Below, piece after piece: positions 29,829-42,005 of a stretch of DNA of 64,000 bases. How positions within the stretch are numbered: position 1 is the stretch's first letter; each line of letters opens with the position of its first letter. The position numbers and the translations under genes were made by a program. This DNA comes from Sabellastarte sp. h YS-2021 (Eukaryota > Annelida > Polychaeta > Sabellida > Sabellidae), in contig OZ024934.1 in NCBI GenBank assembly GCA_964017235.1, forward strand, positions 78,830,706 to 78,894,705, in the 5' to 3' direction. The notes under the pieces were generated by a model. It did no database searches. It worked only from the letters and a program-made list of their open reading frames with translations, and was not told the DNA's origin.

Positions 29829-32690
29829 CTGACTATAAACAACATCAGTTATGGTGAAAACAAATGTAAAACGCTTTCTTTTTTGCAACGAATTGGTTCA
29901 CCGTAGGCTGTTTAGTATTTTATCAAGTAATATAAAGAATAATTTATTATTATTATTGTTCGCTTCCAGTATGACTTCTAATTTTGATTTTATGAAAACT
30001 AAATATTCGGAAAAATGCACCTCTTTATTCTTACTCTTTTTATTGTTCAAAAACCATTTTCCAATAAGCATCAGGTAGTTGATTGTTTCAAAAATTATAT
30101 TATCTGATGGCCAAAATCCAAAAAGTATTTCACATACTGTAAAGTTAAATTTAATGTCCAAGATACTTTTCAGCCATTCTGACAGTTGTTTCCAAAACTT
30201 TAAACTCACATTACAATAATACAAGTGGTGTTCTATTGTATCTACTGCTGTGCATGAACTGCAGTTTGGATCACTGGTTAATTTCCATTTAAAAAGATTT
30301 TCTCTGCAGTTTAATATTCTATTCAAAATTTTGTACTGAAAGCTTTGATAGAAGGGGTCAATTGATAGTTTAAAGGATAGCAAAAATGTTTCTTTCCATG
30401 AATAGTTTTCTAGAAAAGGAAATAGGTTTGTCTATACATTTATCGCTGACAGTAAAATGGTTTTCTTACTGAGTAACTGTGCATAAATATCCTTAGTTTT
30501 CATATGTTCAATATTAACTAGCTTATGTCCTAATTTTATAAATATTGAGTCTGGCGACCTATCAATGTTTTCAGTTGATGAAGACTTTAGCTTTTTAATC
30601 CATAATGCTGGAATAGCACTTTTTAACATAAAAAACTGCATGTAGTTTAAGCAACACTTAAATTTGGTTTCTAATGCCTGTTTTACCATTATATTACATG
30701 TAGTTTTATCAAAAATATCTATAAGTTTAAGAAAGTTATTTTGTTTATAGAAAGATCCAAACTTTTGAACATTCAGTGCATCATTGCCTAAAGTTATTAA
30801 GCTCGAGTGAAAAATATATTCGTTTAATATTTCATTATATGATGATGGTGCAGTCTTTTTATAGATATCCTGTGAGCTCTTCATTAATTGTTTATGAAAT
30901 TTTGTTTTACATGCATCGACATATGCTGGAGTCATTTTAAATACAAAATGTTGTCGATCTATGTTTAATAACTTGTACATTAAATCTTTCCATTTACCAT
31001 CTGTCTCAATTGCTAAACGCTTTACCCATGTGATTTTTGCTGCTTTATTTATTTCAAATATGTCAGGCATTTTCAGGCCCCCTTCCTCAATACTTGCAAT
31101 GATGGTTTCTCTTTTTATCTTTGGTGTTTTGTTGTTCCAAAGAAAAGACAGAAGTACTTTATCTACTTTTTCAAGAATACAAAATGGAGCAAACAAAACT
31201 GCAAACAAAATTAAAATCTGTGGAACTATTAGCGTTCTTAAACTTGTTATCTTGCTTTTCAGTGACCGGTGTCTACCCAACCAGATCTGAAGCAGTGTTT
31301 AAACTTTTTCAATTCTTGGAGAATACTTCAAGTCAATTACGTCATTAAGATTATTTGAAAACCAAATTCCTAGAGCTTTAAAGGGTCCCATGTTATAAGT
31401 GATCTTTTTCAGATTACCTGATAAAGTTATGGTTTTCTGAGCAATTGAATTGAGATCAGCTAAGAAGAGAGTAGTGTCATCTGCTAATTGAGCAATCTTT
31501 TATGTATAATTTATCTTGATATTAAATTGGAGGCCATGAATATTTTTATTTGTTCTAATGGCTATTGCTAATATTTCTGCAACTAAAATAAACAAGAGGG
31601 CCGAAATAGGACAACCTTGTCTTCTTGATCGAGACAATTTAAAACATTCAGAGTAATACACATTGTTAATAACACATGATTTTATATCTGTATATAAAAT
31701 TTTTATCCAATGTAGAAATGAATCTCCAAACTTAAATGTTTTTAAGCATTTAAACAGAAAATTCCACTCAATACTATCAAATGCTTTCTCAAAATCTATT
31801 AATGTAATAAAGCCATTCATATTTTGTTCTTCTGTTAAATACACAATATCATGTATTGTACGGATGGTTTCAGCAATAAAGCGGCCTTTAATATATCCAA
31901 TTTGATCATGGTTAACTATCTGGCCAATCACATTCTGCAATTTTTGTGCTAAGGCCTTTGTTAAAATTTTGTAGTCGGTGTTAAGTAGACTTACAGGATG
32001 CCAGTTCTTTAAGAAACGCAGGTCTTTATCCTTTTTAGGACGTAAATTTAATACTGCTATTTTTTGCTCTTGTGAAAGTTCCTTGTTATCATAAGTATAG
32101 TTGTAGCTTGCCACCAGTAAGTCTCGAATATCTGGCCAGAAAAATTTGTAAAAGTTTGTTGTCGAACCATTAGACCCAGGGGATTTATTATTGGCAAGAT
32201 TTTTAAAGCACAGCCATAGTCACTTGACTGTAGCTTTTGATCACAAAAATATCTTTCATCATCTGAAAGTTTTGGAATGGCCGTATTTCTCAAAAAGTGA
32301 TATTCTATTTCACTGACATTTTCAAAATGATGTTGCTTTGATGAGTAAAGATTATTATAGTATCATTTTTGTTCTTTTAATATAGTTACTGGGTCAGTTA
32401 TTATGTTCGTTCTTTGTATGAGCTTTTTAATGTGCTTTGTATGAGCTTTTTAATGTGCTTCATATTATAATTTCTTTTCTCAAGACTTAGGAAGAAATTG
32501 CTATTTTGTTCCCCATCTTCAACCCATTGAGCTTTTGACCATAAAATTGAGCCCTTTTGTTTTAACTTTTGAAAATCTTCCCATTCTTGTTTGGCCTTGT
32601 AGTATGCATCTAATTGGCTACAATCTGTGGCCAGCAATGCTTCCAAGTTTTCCATTGTCTCTATGAGTTCAAAAATAATCATTACATAGC
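29829..32690 (-). pseudogene. L1/Tx1-like LINE ORF2 remnant (RT and C-terminal domain)
   Basis: Read leftward: 32682-32401 is the pre-RT linker (LWSKAQWVEDGEQNSNFF). 32293-31500 is RT, broken by a frameshift near 32114 (PKKDKDLRFLKNWHPVSLLN, LIDFEKAFDSIEWNFLF, RQGCPISALLF). The active-site LADDTTLFLAD lies near 31480, followed by an apparent internal deletion of several tens of codons compared with the copy at 46924. 31280-30432 is the thumb and connection (SFLWNNKTPKIKRETI, GGLKMPD). 30383-29898 is the C-terminal Cys/His part (CSSC, HHLYYC). The endonuclease is missing. A 22-bp word (TGTATGAGCTTTTTAATGTG) is duplicated at 32414-32460. Confidence 0.82.
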
Positions 32691-33080
32691 CTTCGCCGAG
32701 TCCAATACCATGGAGATGCTGGATAGATTAGATGCTAAGGCGGGAAAGCCTTTTTGAAGAGATAAGATTTTAGCTTTTTTCTGAACAGGCAAGAGTTAGG
32801 ACAGGATGGACCTCATCAGGTAAATCATTTCAAACCGTCGTAGCACCAAAAAGTAAAGCTGTGGCCAAAGTATTTTTTTAGTTATGTACAGATGGATAGA
32901 ATTGAACTTCCAGAACCTTTTATCTGGACAGTTTTGTCTTATATGTACTATATCTTACACAAGGAGTAGACAAAAGACAACCAAAGTGTTCATGCTTTAA
33001 AAATTCTTTTGGAACAACTTGAGAGTTGCGCAAGGCTAATCTACCCCTACAAATCAAATTCATTGTACACTTACACAATT
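32690..33080 (-). pseudogene. CR1/L2-like LINE 3' fragment
   Basis: On the minus strand it parallels the C-terminal segment of the copy at 21455 (words GCCTTTTTGAAGAGATAAG, GTAAATCATTTCAAACC, AAAAAGTAAAGCTGTGGCC). It is strongly decayed and joins the truncated 5' end of the L1/Tx1-like LINE. Confidence 0.5.
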
Positions 33081-35430
33081 TTACACCTCTAGCTAATACT
33101 TTAACCCTCCCAACCCCGACATGTCTGAGAATAATTCTTCGTCATTTCAGTTACACTTGCCAGAAAGGTGATCTAAATAATTTATGTGCTACAAAAGAGG
33201 CATGATCTGATCTGTAGTTCAAAACATCTTTTGTATGGAATTTGCCCTGGTATAACTATAATTTATTTTTATTTATTTTTAATGGACATGGTAGCCTTGT
33301 TTAAGACTCTGTTGTCTTTGTAATTTAGAAAAAAAAACATTTGGTTTACAGAATGTACTCTTTCATATACTGGCTTTTACAATACCATAACTGCTGGAAT
33401 GTTTAATGAACTGGTATCTTCTATTATGCAGCAGTGTTTTATATATACAAATCCTTTGTGTACATGTTTGCAAAGGTTTTGGTACAAATTAGACTTGAGC
33501 AAGGTTAGGAGCCTAGATAATATATAAACATTTCACAGCCATCAATGCAGGTGTGTAATTTAAATATCTTGTTTCCTTGTCACATTTTTCATACTCCAGA
33601 CATTCTCTTCCCCCAATACTTTTGAAACAGATGATAAAAAGTCTTCTTTTTTTCACAGAGCATCTTTAGTGACAGGGACTGTCTTCATTTATTATGCATG
33701 CAGTATTACTTACACTGAATGATTACCTTTTTACTTCCAGTAAAATCCTTTACATTTGTGTACAGGATTGACCTTGCATGGCCTTTGAGTGATCAAGTAA
33801 GTCTTGGACTGGGTTATTAAATCTCAAATGCGAGTTGATTTCCTCAGATCTTTTAGATTTGTTTGAGACTTGTTAGTTTTTATCGGTTGTAAATCAGAGT
33901 CTTTTTTTCTTTATTTCTCTAAGTCTTGGTTTAAATATAAGACTACACGAAGGGTGACATAATCATTTTCCACTTTTAGTCCATGAGCCAGCATGGTTGG
34001 TCGGTACCAAATTAGGGAATAATGCTTATGATAATTTTTGGAAAATATGATAGCAGTGTATCAGTGGTAGCTTTATGTATGCTATCATGGATTTTATACC
34101 ACTCTCCCAATTTGAATGTTTCATAAAATAGGGTAATATGAATATAATGCACACATACTCAACTTATTGGAATTTGGTCAAAATTAACCCTTCAACGTTA
34201 CAATTTGCCACAATGATAATAAGGTTAAAACCCTTCTCATCAAATAGTGTTTTTAAATTTACATTTAAAACAGTTTTATTGGTCACCGTCACGGTGGTAA
34301 TTCAAGTACATGCCTGATTTCAGGCAGAAATAAATTATTTTGTATTTGATAAAAAAGGTTAATTACTTTAGAAATGTTTCAAATGCTTAAGATAACTCTA
34401 TATCATATAGTATCACACTGGATTTATTAAGAATTAATCTAGAAATTCAAGCAACTGATTATATATTCTGTAAAATCTATATTCACCTCAGTACAGCAGA
34501 CAATCTTATCCCTAACTCTAAATGGTACAACAACTTTTTGGCATGATTTCTTGTGTTTTATCAATGTCATAATTTATTCAATTAAGTTACTAAAATATTT
34601 AAACCCAGATTTACATGTATTAAAATATAACACTTAATTTGTGAACAATACAATTACTTTACCTTTAAAATTGTTCAAATAGAACATCTTTTATATATTT
34701 GTAGAAACACTATAACAAATGTATGAGGATACATAACTCAGGGTGCAATTAGCATTAGTTAAGTGCTCAAATCTTTATTAATATTTCTCTAACACTATAA
34801 ACAATCAAGAGGAAGCTTATTTCACAGTATATATAAAATTGCAACACTTTATTGTGACTCTAAACCTATTAATCATAAAAGTCACCTTCATTAGTAACCA
34901 CTTCCTCTGAACTCTCTCAATTATTGGATCCTTCATGTCAATGCACCTGAGTCTATTGCAAAATACACATATTGGGAATGAACTTTTTTGTGCAGTAAGA
35001 GGCCAACAGAATGAGGACAGTATCAGGTTCTGGCTGGCCTTCCATCCAGTGTTTCATCAACTGCTCAGCATTGTTCCCTCAACTCTCCAGTTTCCACCCT
35101 TTACCTTTCAAATTTGGGATGTGGGTAACTGTGGGTAAGACCTCAAAGACTGTTGTTTTGTGGCTGTAGTCTTCAACTATAAGACCAATGAAAGCCTCCT
35201 AAAGGTCAAATTTAAGGTAAAGATTTGACATTTTGGCTTGGTACTCGCATACAGAAGGGTAGATCATCCTGTAGCTGATACAAATAGCACATATATATCC
35301 TCTTTAATGCCATTAACAAAGATATCTTGGCTGCATCACCAGTCAATTTGAAGAATCCTCTGTATGTTAGGTTACACAATGTTCTTTCCAGGCATACACT
35401 GCCATGAGACACAGTTTCTAGTTGCACTTT
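33081..35430. other. Intergenic, one dispersed repeat, no gene
   Basis: A dispersed repeat at about 33285-33520 (GTACTCTTTCATATACTGGC, GTACATGTTTGCAAAGG) is shared with 23020, 40780 and 61600. The remainder is AT-rich. Short ORFs at 34935 and 35212 have no recognisable motif. Confidence 0.5.
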
Positions 35431-36480
35431 TGTTGTGGTTAATCTCTCATTTACTTAAGGGACTCTAAGGAGCGACAGCACCAAACTGTCATCCAATTTC
35501 AGGATCCAGTGATGGAAAGGGGCCAAACATCAAGATGAATGCCTGGAAGATATCAAGACTAAGGTAGGTATGCCTTGGTGGAGAGGTAGGATTTGATGTT
35601 TCTGAAAGAGGCAATAGGTGGTGCAAGAATCTCATCAGGAAGAGCATTCCACACAGTGGGAATATCAAAAGCAACCTATAACCAAAATGTGTGCATAGAT
35701 GGATGAAACATTGGATCAACAAGGCAATTACCAACACCCCCTGTCTGGTACAATAAGAACTAAGCTAAGAAGAAAGATATTGAGCAAAATACTTCAGAAA
35801 ACCTATCTGGAAAAACTTGGAGTGTAGCTGTGTTAAAAAAAAAGAATGTTTATTATTAAGTGTTTTTCATCATGCTTAGTACCTTATCAGTTATATTGTG
35901 ACGGGTAGTTGAAAGGGCAGAGGAAACCAGTTCTGCACTATGAATGGCAAGCAACTACCAGCTTTCCCACATGAAGTCAGGCCAGGACTTGAATAGTTGG
36001 GAGGCCAGTGTGTTACCACTGTGCCACCATAGCCCCCCTTAAAATATGAGTGATATGAATGCAATTTCTTAAGAACTGGAGTTAATACTTCTTTTTATAC
36101 CAGTGTTCGATATAATTCTACCTGCACCATCTTGGATATATTGTAATTTACATAAATGGAACTTGAAAAGTGAATTACAGTAATCCAACTACTACTGACA
36201 AGAACATTGGCCACAAGTATAGAAAGAAGCATCATGAGTTAGAAACTGCCTGACCAGCCTTAAGTCCCTTAGTTGCATAAACAACTTTTGCAGACACTCT
36301 GAGAATGTTTAGACAATGAAAAATCAGACTTGAACCACACACCCAGGTTCTTGACCGACTCAGCTAGGAAAAGTGGGCTACCGAAGATGTCAATTCGGAA
36401 ACATGCTTTCAACCTACCTTTTTGAACGAAAGAGTAAAAACTAAGTCTTATTGGGAAACCATGTAAGTTTACTTTTTGAC
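35431..36480 (-). pseudogene. CR1/L2-like LINE 3' part, interrupted by a SINE
   Basis: This is the same segment as 21455-22440: tail GGAGCGACAGCACC, then reversed coding phrases matching CATCAGGAAGAGCATTCCA, CAATTTCTTAAGAACTGG, and the VRNLGVWF region near 36330. A tRNA-derived SINE sits at 35850-36037 inside it. Confidence 0.65.
35850..36037 (-). mobile_element. tRNA-derived SINE inserted in a LINE
   Basis: Reversed, the right end reads GGGGGCTATGGTGGCACAGT-GGTAACAC, an A-box-like head. The shared body GGGAAAGCTGGTAGTTGC follows, and the A-rich tail is at the left. It interrupts the LINE between words that are adjacent in the copy at 21455, with TTAAAA on both sides. Confidence 0.78.
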
Positions 36481-38433
36481 TTCAACCCTTTTACAGCATG
36501 AATGCAGCTGTTCATCTGTTCAAAGGCAGAGGAGGCATTCTTGTGACACAAATGCACAAAATGATGGGTGTCATCAGTTACAAATGAAACTTAATACCTT
36601 TGTGTTTACAAATCACCAAGCTGAGGGGGGGGGGGGGGGGGCAGTAGTAAACAGTAAAAACAGCAAAGGGTCCAAAATAGAACCTTGAAGAACTCCAAAC
36701 AAGAGTTTACAAAGATTAGACAAAAGCACTGACTTGGGTTAGGAAAATCCTCCACTGCCTTTATGTTCTGTATGCTTGTGATGACTTGCAACTCATGAAT
36801 ATCCTCAGCACTTTGTAGGGATCTTCCATTATGCTTAATATCTTTCTTGTATGTGTCAAATGGAACATCTATTCTGCTACTATGACTACCTTCCATCAGA
36901 GACATTCTCATAAATTGATGTGGCAATTTCTTCAAAAGTAACTTGATCACTTTCATTCTTTGTACCAAGTCCATTCCATCAATTACTGAGATTTGTTTTA
37001 TATTTTTCTAAAAAGGCTGTGGCCAAAGTAGCATTATTTTTCTTTCTTAGTAATCCTTCTCGTGTGTATCATACAATGAGCAAATAGCCGAGACGATGAA
37101 AAAGGATACCTTCCATACATAGACTTTGTCCTTGTGCCATCACTATGATGTCAGCAGAGAGCTGTCTGCTTACAATATGCATACCCTCAAATTTAACTTT
37201 ACTTCTCTTTCCTTGCACAAATTCTTCTTGGTTTTCATCATAAGAATCACAAAAATTCTTAGATGGTGAAACTTTTTCCAGTTTCTCAACTTTGAAGGTT
37301 TATATAGTAAGTTTTACCAGTTGTGTGTGCCTTCATAAGGTCAGAGACAATGCTTTTGGGGACTGCCTTGGTGGTGGAGATGCTAACCAGGTCCTACATC
37401 TTTCCAAATGGGTTGACCCATTGACAAATGAGGTTTACCGCAGCTCAAACTGCTTCCTCATTATTTTTTAACCTTGATGGTTGAAAAGTTGTGCTATATA
37501 CAGTAAATTCATACAGCAGTATCTTACTGTGCACCACAACAGTTTGCATTAATAATGCACATCCATTAAAGGTTGATCATTACATATTTTGTATATTAAA
37601 ACCATCTAGCCATTTTAATACACAAAAATACAAGTTTTGATGGTACAAATGTGATGGTACCATACAATGTAATGTCAAAGTCAACACCATGACATCACAC
37701 CTTAATGACACCACAAGTGATGTAATACCTTGTGCTGTCATAATGGACAAAATGCTACTGTCTATCAACAAATGACATTTAAGCAATTTGAGCACAGTCA
37801 GGTACACAGTGCATTTGCACAGGGCAATAACAGAGCTTTGCCGTAATTATCTTATGCACTGGTTTCTCTTAATGTGATTGTTTTCGAGACCAATGCATCT
37901 AAATGACCTGGCAAAAGTATCATAGTTATGGCTACTATTGTTTGCGCAAATATAAACACCAGTTTTTCAAATTTTGGCAGTCTTTATACCAGTAAGTTTC
38001 AGGAAAGACATCAGAGAAATTAGACTTATTATTTCATAAAAACCAGTCCTTACGCACAATGCATTTGTATACACACTGACTTTAATACTGGGGTTATGTG
38101 TCACCTTTACTAACTTGAAGAAGACTTCTGTATCTAATAACATATTATCAATAAACGTGCTACCAATTATAAAAGGGATATGGTCAATAAGAAGTGAGAA
38201 TCATTATTTTGAAGTCAGACACATTATTTGGGCTATATCTTCTTTTCAAAAAACGTGATTCTGAGCAAGTTTATATATCATGTGATAACACACAATAAGC
38301 TACAACCAATGCAATTCTGTCACATATACTAGTATTCTATAACTAGAAGTGTGTACCTCATCAAAAATCACTAAAACAATTATTCCCTGAAATGGTACCG
38401 CTGGGCCAAACTTGTAGTCCTGACTCACAGACT
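36481..38433. other. Intergenic, no gene recognised
   Basis: Contains a 17-base G run at 36625-36641. ORFs at 36476, 36606 and 37580 show no family motif. Nothing else was recognised. Confidence 0.5.
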
Positions 38434-38571
38434 ATTTGGGTTTCTAGATAGCTCACAAAGTCTTGATATTTGGGTTTCTGGATAGCTCACAAAGTCTTGA
38501 TATTTGGGTTTCTGGATAGCTCACAATATCTTGACATTTGGGTTTCCTGGATAGCTCACAAAATCTTGATA
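38434..38571 (+). repeat. 34-bp tandem repeat, four units
   Basis: The unit ATTTGGGTTTCTGGATAGCTCACAAAGTCTTGAT begins at 38434, 38468, 38502 and 38536 with a few substitutions and one insertion. Confidence 0.9.
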
Positions 38572-38651
38572 GGAAGATGGAATCTCTTCTGAGCTTCTGC
38601 CTTCAGCTAAGACTCATTTTAGAATTCCTAAATTGAGCAAAACCTCAGCTG

Positions 38652-38797
38652 AGTTAAAGTTGGGGTTTTACGTCCCTTTCATTAACCAGGGTCATATTGG
38701 TACAGATCCTCAGCATTGTCACTTGTGGGCGTCGAACACACACAGAGGCGACTGCCTGTGAAGCCAAACTTGCAAACCACTATGCCACCATGGACAT
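38652..38797 (-). mobile_element. tRNA-derived SINE with target duplication
   Basis: Reversed head GATGTCCATGGTGGCATAGT-GGTTTGCAAG resembles an A box, and GTGTTCGACGCCC a B box. Flanking direct repeats CAAAACCTCAGCTG (38638-38651) and CAAAACCTCAGATG (38798-38811) differ at one base. Confidence 0.75.
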
Positions 38798-38811
38798 CAA
38801 AACCTCAGATG

Positions 38812-40174
38812 GGAAAACAATATAGAAGCTTTGAGTGAAAAGTTAAATTATTTTTGCATAGGACTTTAGACCATTAGTGAATGTTACCCCTGGTAACTTA
38901 AACTCAGAATATCCATGGAATGATATCCTATATATATTCTCTTGTTTTAACTCTCCGTGGGCCAACAAAAACGGCCCAGAAATATTTTTTTATCAATGGC
39001 CAATGAAATTATGTGACTGACTACAACTGAAAATATTTAGCAATATGAAAGTTAACAGTTTCTTTGCAACCATAAATAATTGAAAAAAGGATCAATTATG
39101 CCTACACCCCACAGCTTTGAGAAATAGCAATGGACATCATGATATAGAAGCGATGAAAAAGTACAATATAAGTAGTCTCTCAGAACAGATAGTGTAAGTT
39201 ATGCAATGGTGCAGGATAATTAAGAGATAGAGAACATATATGCAAAGAAAAATGTTAAAACAAGACAGTTTAATAGCAAGATGACAGCATTCATTTATAA
39301 TCTAAAACTTATGCAAGTGTAAAGGAAACTGTAAAATTTAAAAATTGTTTTATATATTAATTAACGTATAGATGTCAACGAAGATAGCACAATTTGGTAA
39401 AAGCATACATAATAATCAGTTGTTGTAATCCAAATTATCTTTAAGATAGGAGAAGAGGGCAAATATGTTTCAAATGTGGCAAAAGAAAACATTCTAGCCA
39501 AGGTCAAAGTTCACACCATGACGCACATCCCCAAACAATACACCTGCCTTGTAACAACTTTCTACATCTTACCATTGCTCCGGGAAATAGACAAAATTTC
39601 AAAGGTCAAGGCCACTGCAGTAAGGTAAAATCAAGGTCACGCCGCGACATTTTACAACTACATTCCCCAAACCAATATCCCTGGCACATATGAACTTCCT
39701 GCACCATGCAGTTTCTGAGATATAGCCTGGACAAGATATTTAAGTCAAGTGTCATTACAGCAAGGTAAAAAGTGAAGCTAAGATTACACCATGATGTTGC
39801 ACAGTCCCACTCTCAGGGTTTCTGAGACACTGCCCGGCAATATCTTTACTGTCGCCTGCCCGCCCTGCTGTCAGACAGCCCAACCAACCAGATGCCATAG
39901 GTGAAAACAACACTGCTTAACCTTTAAAGGCTGTGATGTGATAAAGCTGATATAGTGCTACGTACATCCTTGTATCCTTCAACGAACACACAAGTGATGA
40001 TTAATAACTGATACTAAATAATTATACTATATGGTTAAGAGCCTTGTAATCTGACATATACACTTGATTATTGGCAATATTTACCACCAACCAAAACACC
40101 AATAAATGGCCATTTAATAGAGATATGTTAATATTTGTCCTGTACCTTTATGCAAAGAGATATTATGTCATTGT
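38812..40174. other. Intergenic with a weak tandem dispersed repeat
   Basis: From 39480 to 39880 phrases such as AAGGTCAAAGTTCACACCAT, GCAGTAAGGTAAAATCAAGG and CAGCAAGGTAAAAAG recur at roughly 140-base spacing. No gene was seen. Confidence 0.5.
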
Positions 40175-40316
40175 TCTGGGCTGGGATACAGAAAGATTCT
40201 TAAGTAAGAATTCTTACTTAAGTACAACATTTGTGGTTATACATGTATTTAACCACAGATGTTGTACTTAAGTAAGAATTCTTACTTAAGAATCTTTGTG
40301 AATCCGGCCGCTGGTG
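40175..40316. mobile_element. Hairpin MITE with 48-bp near-perfect arms
   Basis: Arms at 40192-40239 and 40250-40297 match at 47 of 48 positions around a 10-base loop. Each arm contains its own palindrome, CTTAAGTAAGAATTCTTACT-TAAG. The outer words CTGGGATACAGAAAGATTCT and AGAATCTTTGTGAATCCGG pair loosely, which suggests TIRs extending to about 40175 and 40316. Confidence 0.85.
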
Positions 40317-41317
40317 GTTGGCAAGTTTGGTATCTCTTCACAGACTGTCACCTATATGTGGGTTTCACTCTGACAAACAGTAATGCTTAGGGTCTGTCCA
40401 AATATGACTTTGACCATGGCACAGGACGCAAAAAACCTAGTTTGACCTTTGTACATGCAAAGATATATATGGTGGACGTTCACAAGTATAATACCAATTT
40501 TTTCTGACACAATAGGTAACTTCATATGAAATTACGTCAGCTGAGACACGAAGATCCAGTGTAAATAAAGCATGCAATATTCCCATATAATTTATTGTTT
40601 TATTTAAATAAAACAACATGTATGATTATCATACTTATATAAGTGCCAGGATATATGTAGGGCCATATATAACTGTGTTCACACAGATGAAATGATAAAA
40701 CACATACGTCGCAAAACTGCTGTAACTTAATAGACATGCCTAGCAATTTATTACAACAATTTTCTGATAATCAACCCCACCCTTAGCCTTGCATGAAGCT
40801 TGAGTCACTTGGAAATAAAAACAATTTTGGATTATGTACTCTTAGGTATACTGGCTTTAACATTATCAGAATATCAAGACTTTCTGGTGAGCTTAGCTGT
40901 CCTAACACACTTATATATAAATAATATAGGAATGCCAGACGTTTGTGTACAGTTTTGAAGATGATTTGACTGCAAATTTATGGTTATCACACTCTTGTTA
41001 TACTCTATTCTAATTTGACTTTTATAATGATTAATCTCCCCTTTATTCAGAGGACTGACATTAAGGCGAAACAGCACAAAAACGGAGAATCAATTTCAGT
41101 ATCCACTTGTCAAATTAAAAGAAAATATAGCTTTACAAACCGCACAGGTGTGCTTCTTGTTGTAATCTTTGAAATTGCTCTTCATAGTAATCTCACAGAG
41201 ATAGACAAAAAGCGTTAGTGTTGCTTGTTTTGTGTAAATGAGTGTGGATATCCTTGAGCAAATTATGCGTTGACATAAGTGTAAATTACAAATTAAGTTC
41301 ACGCACGCCCGGAAGCA

Positions 41318-41387
41318 CCCCCCCCCCCCACCCCCCCCCCCCCGCAAAAAAAAAACCAAAAAAACCCCCAAAAAAACCAACCAACCA
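41318..41387. repeat. C-rich then A/C-rich low-complexity tract
   Basis: About 25 C with a single A inside, then a run of A with CC interruptions. It mirrors the T/G-rich tract at 41644-41695. Confidence 0.85.
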
Positions 41388-41643
41388 GTTTTCAATAATG
41401 GTATTTCTAGTTCCAAGCAGTGATCATTAGTGGTACATGTCCATTTCATATACAGTACACACACATTATAACTTTTACATCAGAAATCTTGAATGGTTAG
41501 AGTTTGATTTTACTGGTTTCAGAACTTTAGTGCCAACTATGAGGTGAGTCCCACATAACTAGGTAAAGCTGTGACACAAATGGTGAAGTTTAGACCAATG
41601 AGATTATTAGTTTCTCTCCTGTTCCACAAACCTGGATTCTTAA

Positions 41644-41695
41644 GGGGTTTTTTTGTTTTTTTTGGGGGGGTGGGGGGTGGGGTGGGGGTGGGGGT
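41644..41695. repeat. T-rich then G-rich tract, G-quadruplex candidate
   Basis: Six or more G-runs of four to seven bases lie in 30 bases. Its reverse complement resembles 41318-41387. Confidence 0.8.
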
Positions 41696-41782
41696 TGAAA
41701 TACTTTATTGTGAATACGTTAAACAGGTGCTTAACAAAGGAACATCTATCAACCTCTACTAGGTAATTATCAAAATTTAATT

Positions 41783-42005
41783 CATATACCTCCTCCAAGA
41801 CACGTAATAGTAAGCAAATCGGAAAATCTGAATTATGTTGTTTTTTTTGCAGCCACACTGTGATCTAGATCATTTTTAAAAATTTGAACTAATTTGGACC
41901 AAGACCCATCTGACTTTTCATGCAGTTCCAGCCAGTAATATTTGCGTAATCCTTCTGATAAACAGACAGGCAAACAGTCATGAAAGTAATACCCCCTTGG
42001 AGGTA
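41783..42005. repeat. Dispersed repeat, copy of 58365-58725
   Basis: Shared phrases include GTGATCTA, GACCAAGACCCATCT, TGTAATCCT-like wording, AACAGACA and AACAGTCAT. The ends are ACCTCCTCC at the left and CCTTGGAGGTA at the right, an inverted pair. Confidence 0.65.

Larger units (their letters stand above)
23340..32690 (-). mobile_element. L1/Tx1-like LINE, 5' truncated, split by DIRS insertions
   Basis: Minus-strand coding pieces at 32682-29898 and a candidate 3' UTR end at 23340-23480 flank the DIRS block. The apparent 3' end (reverse strand) reads ACAATAAAAATATGG then an A-rich tail. The coding part has RT and C-terminal domains but lacks the endonuclease. Linking the two flanks into one LINE is an inference from orientation and the AATAAA-bearing end; a direct alignment to an intact copy would settle it. 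Confidence 0.6.

Noticed and set aside
36476..36974. ORFs with poly-Gly or poly-Pro
   Set aside because: The homopolymer comes from a G run, and the rest has no motif.
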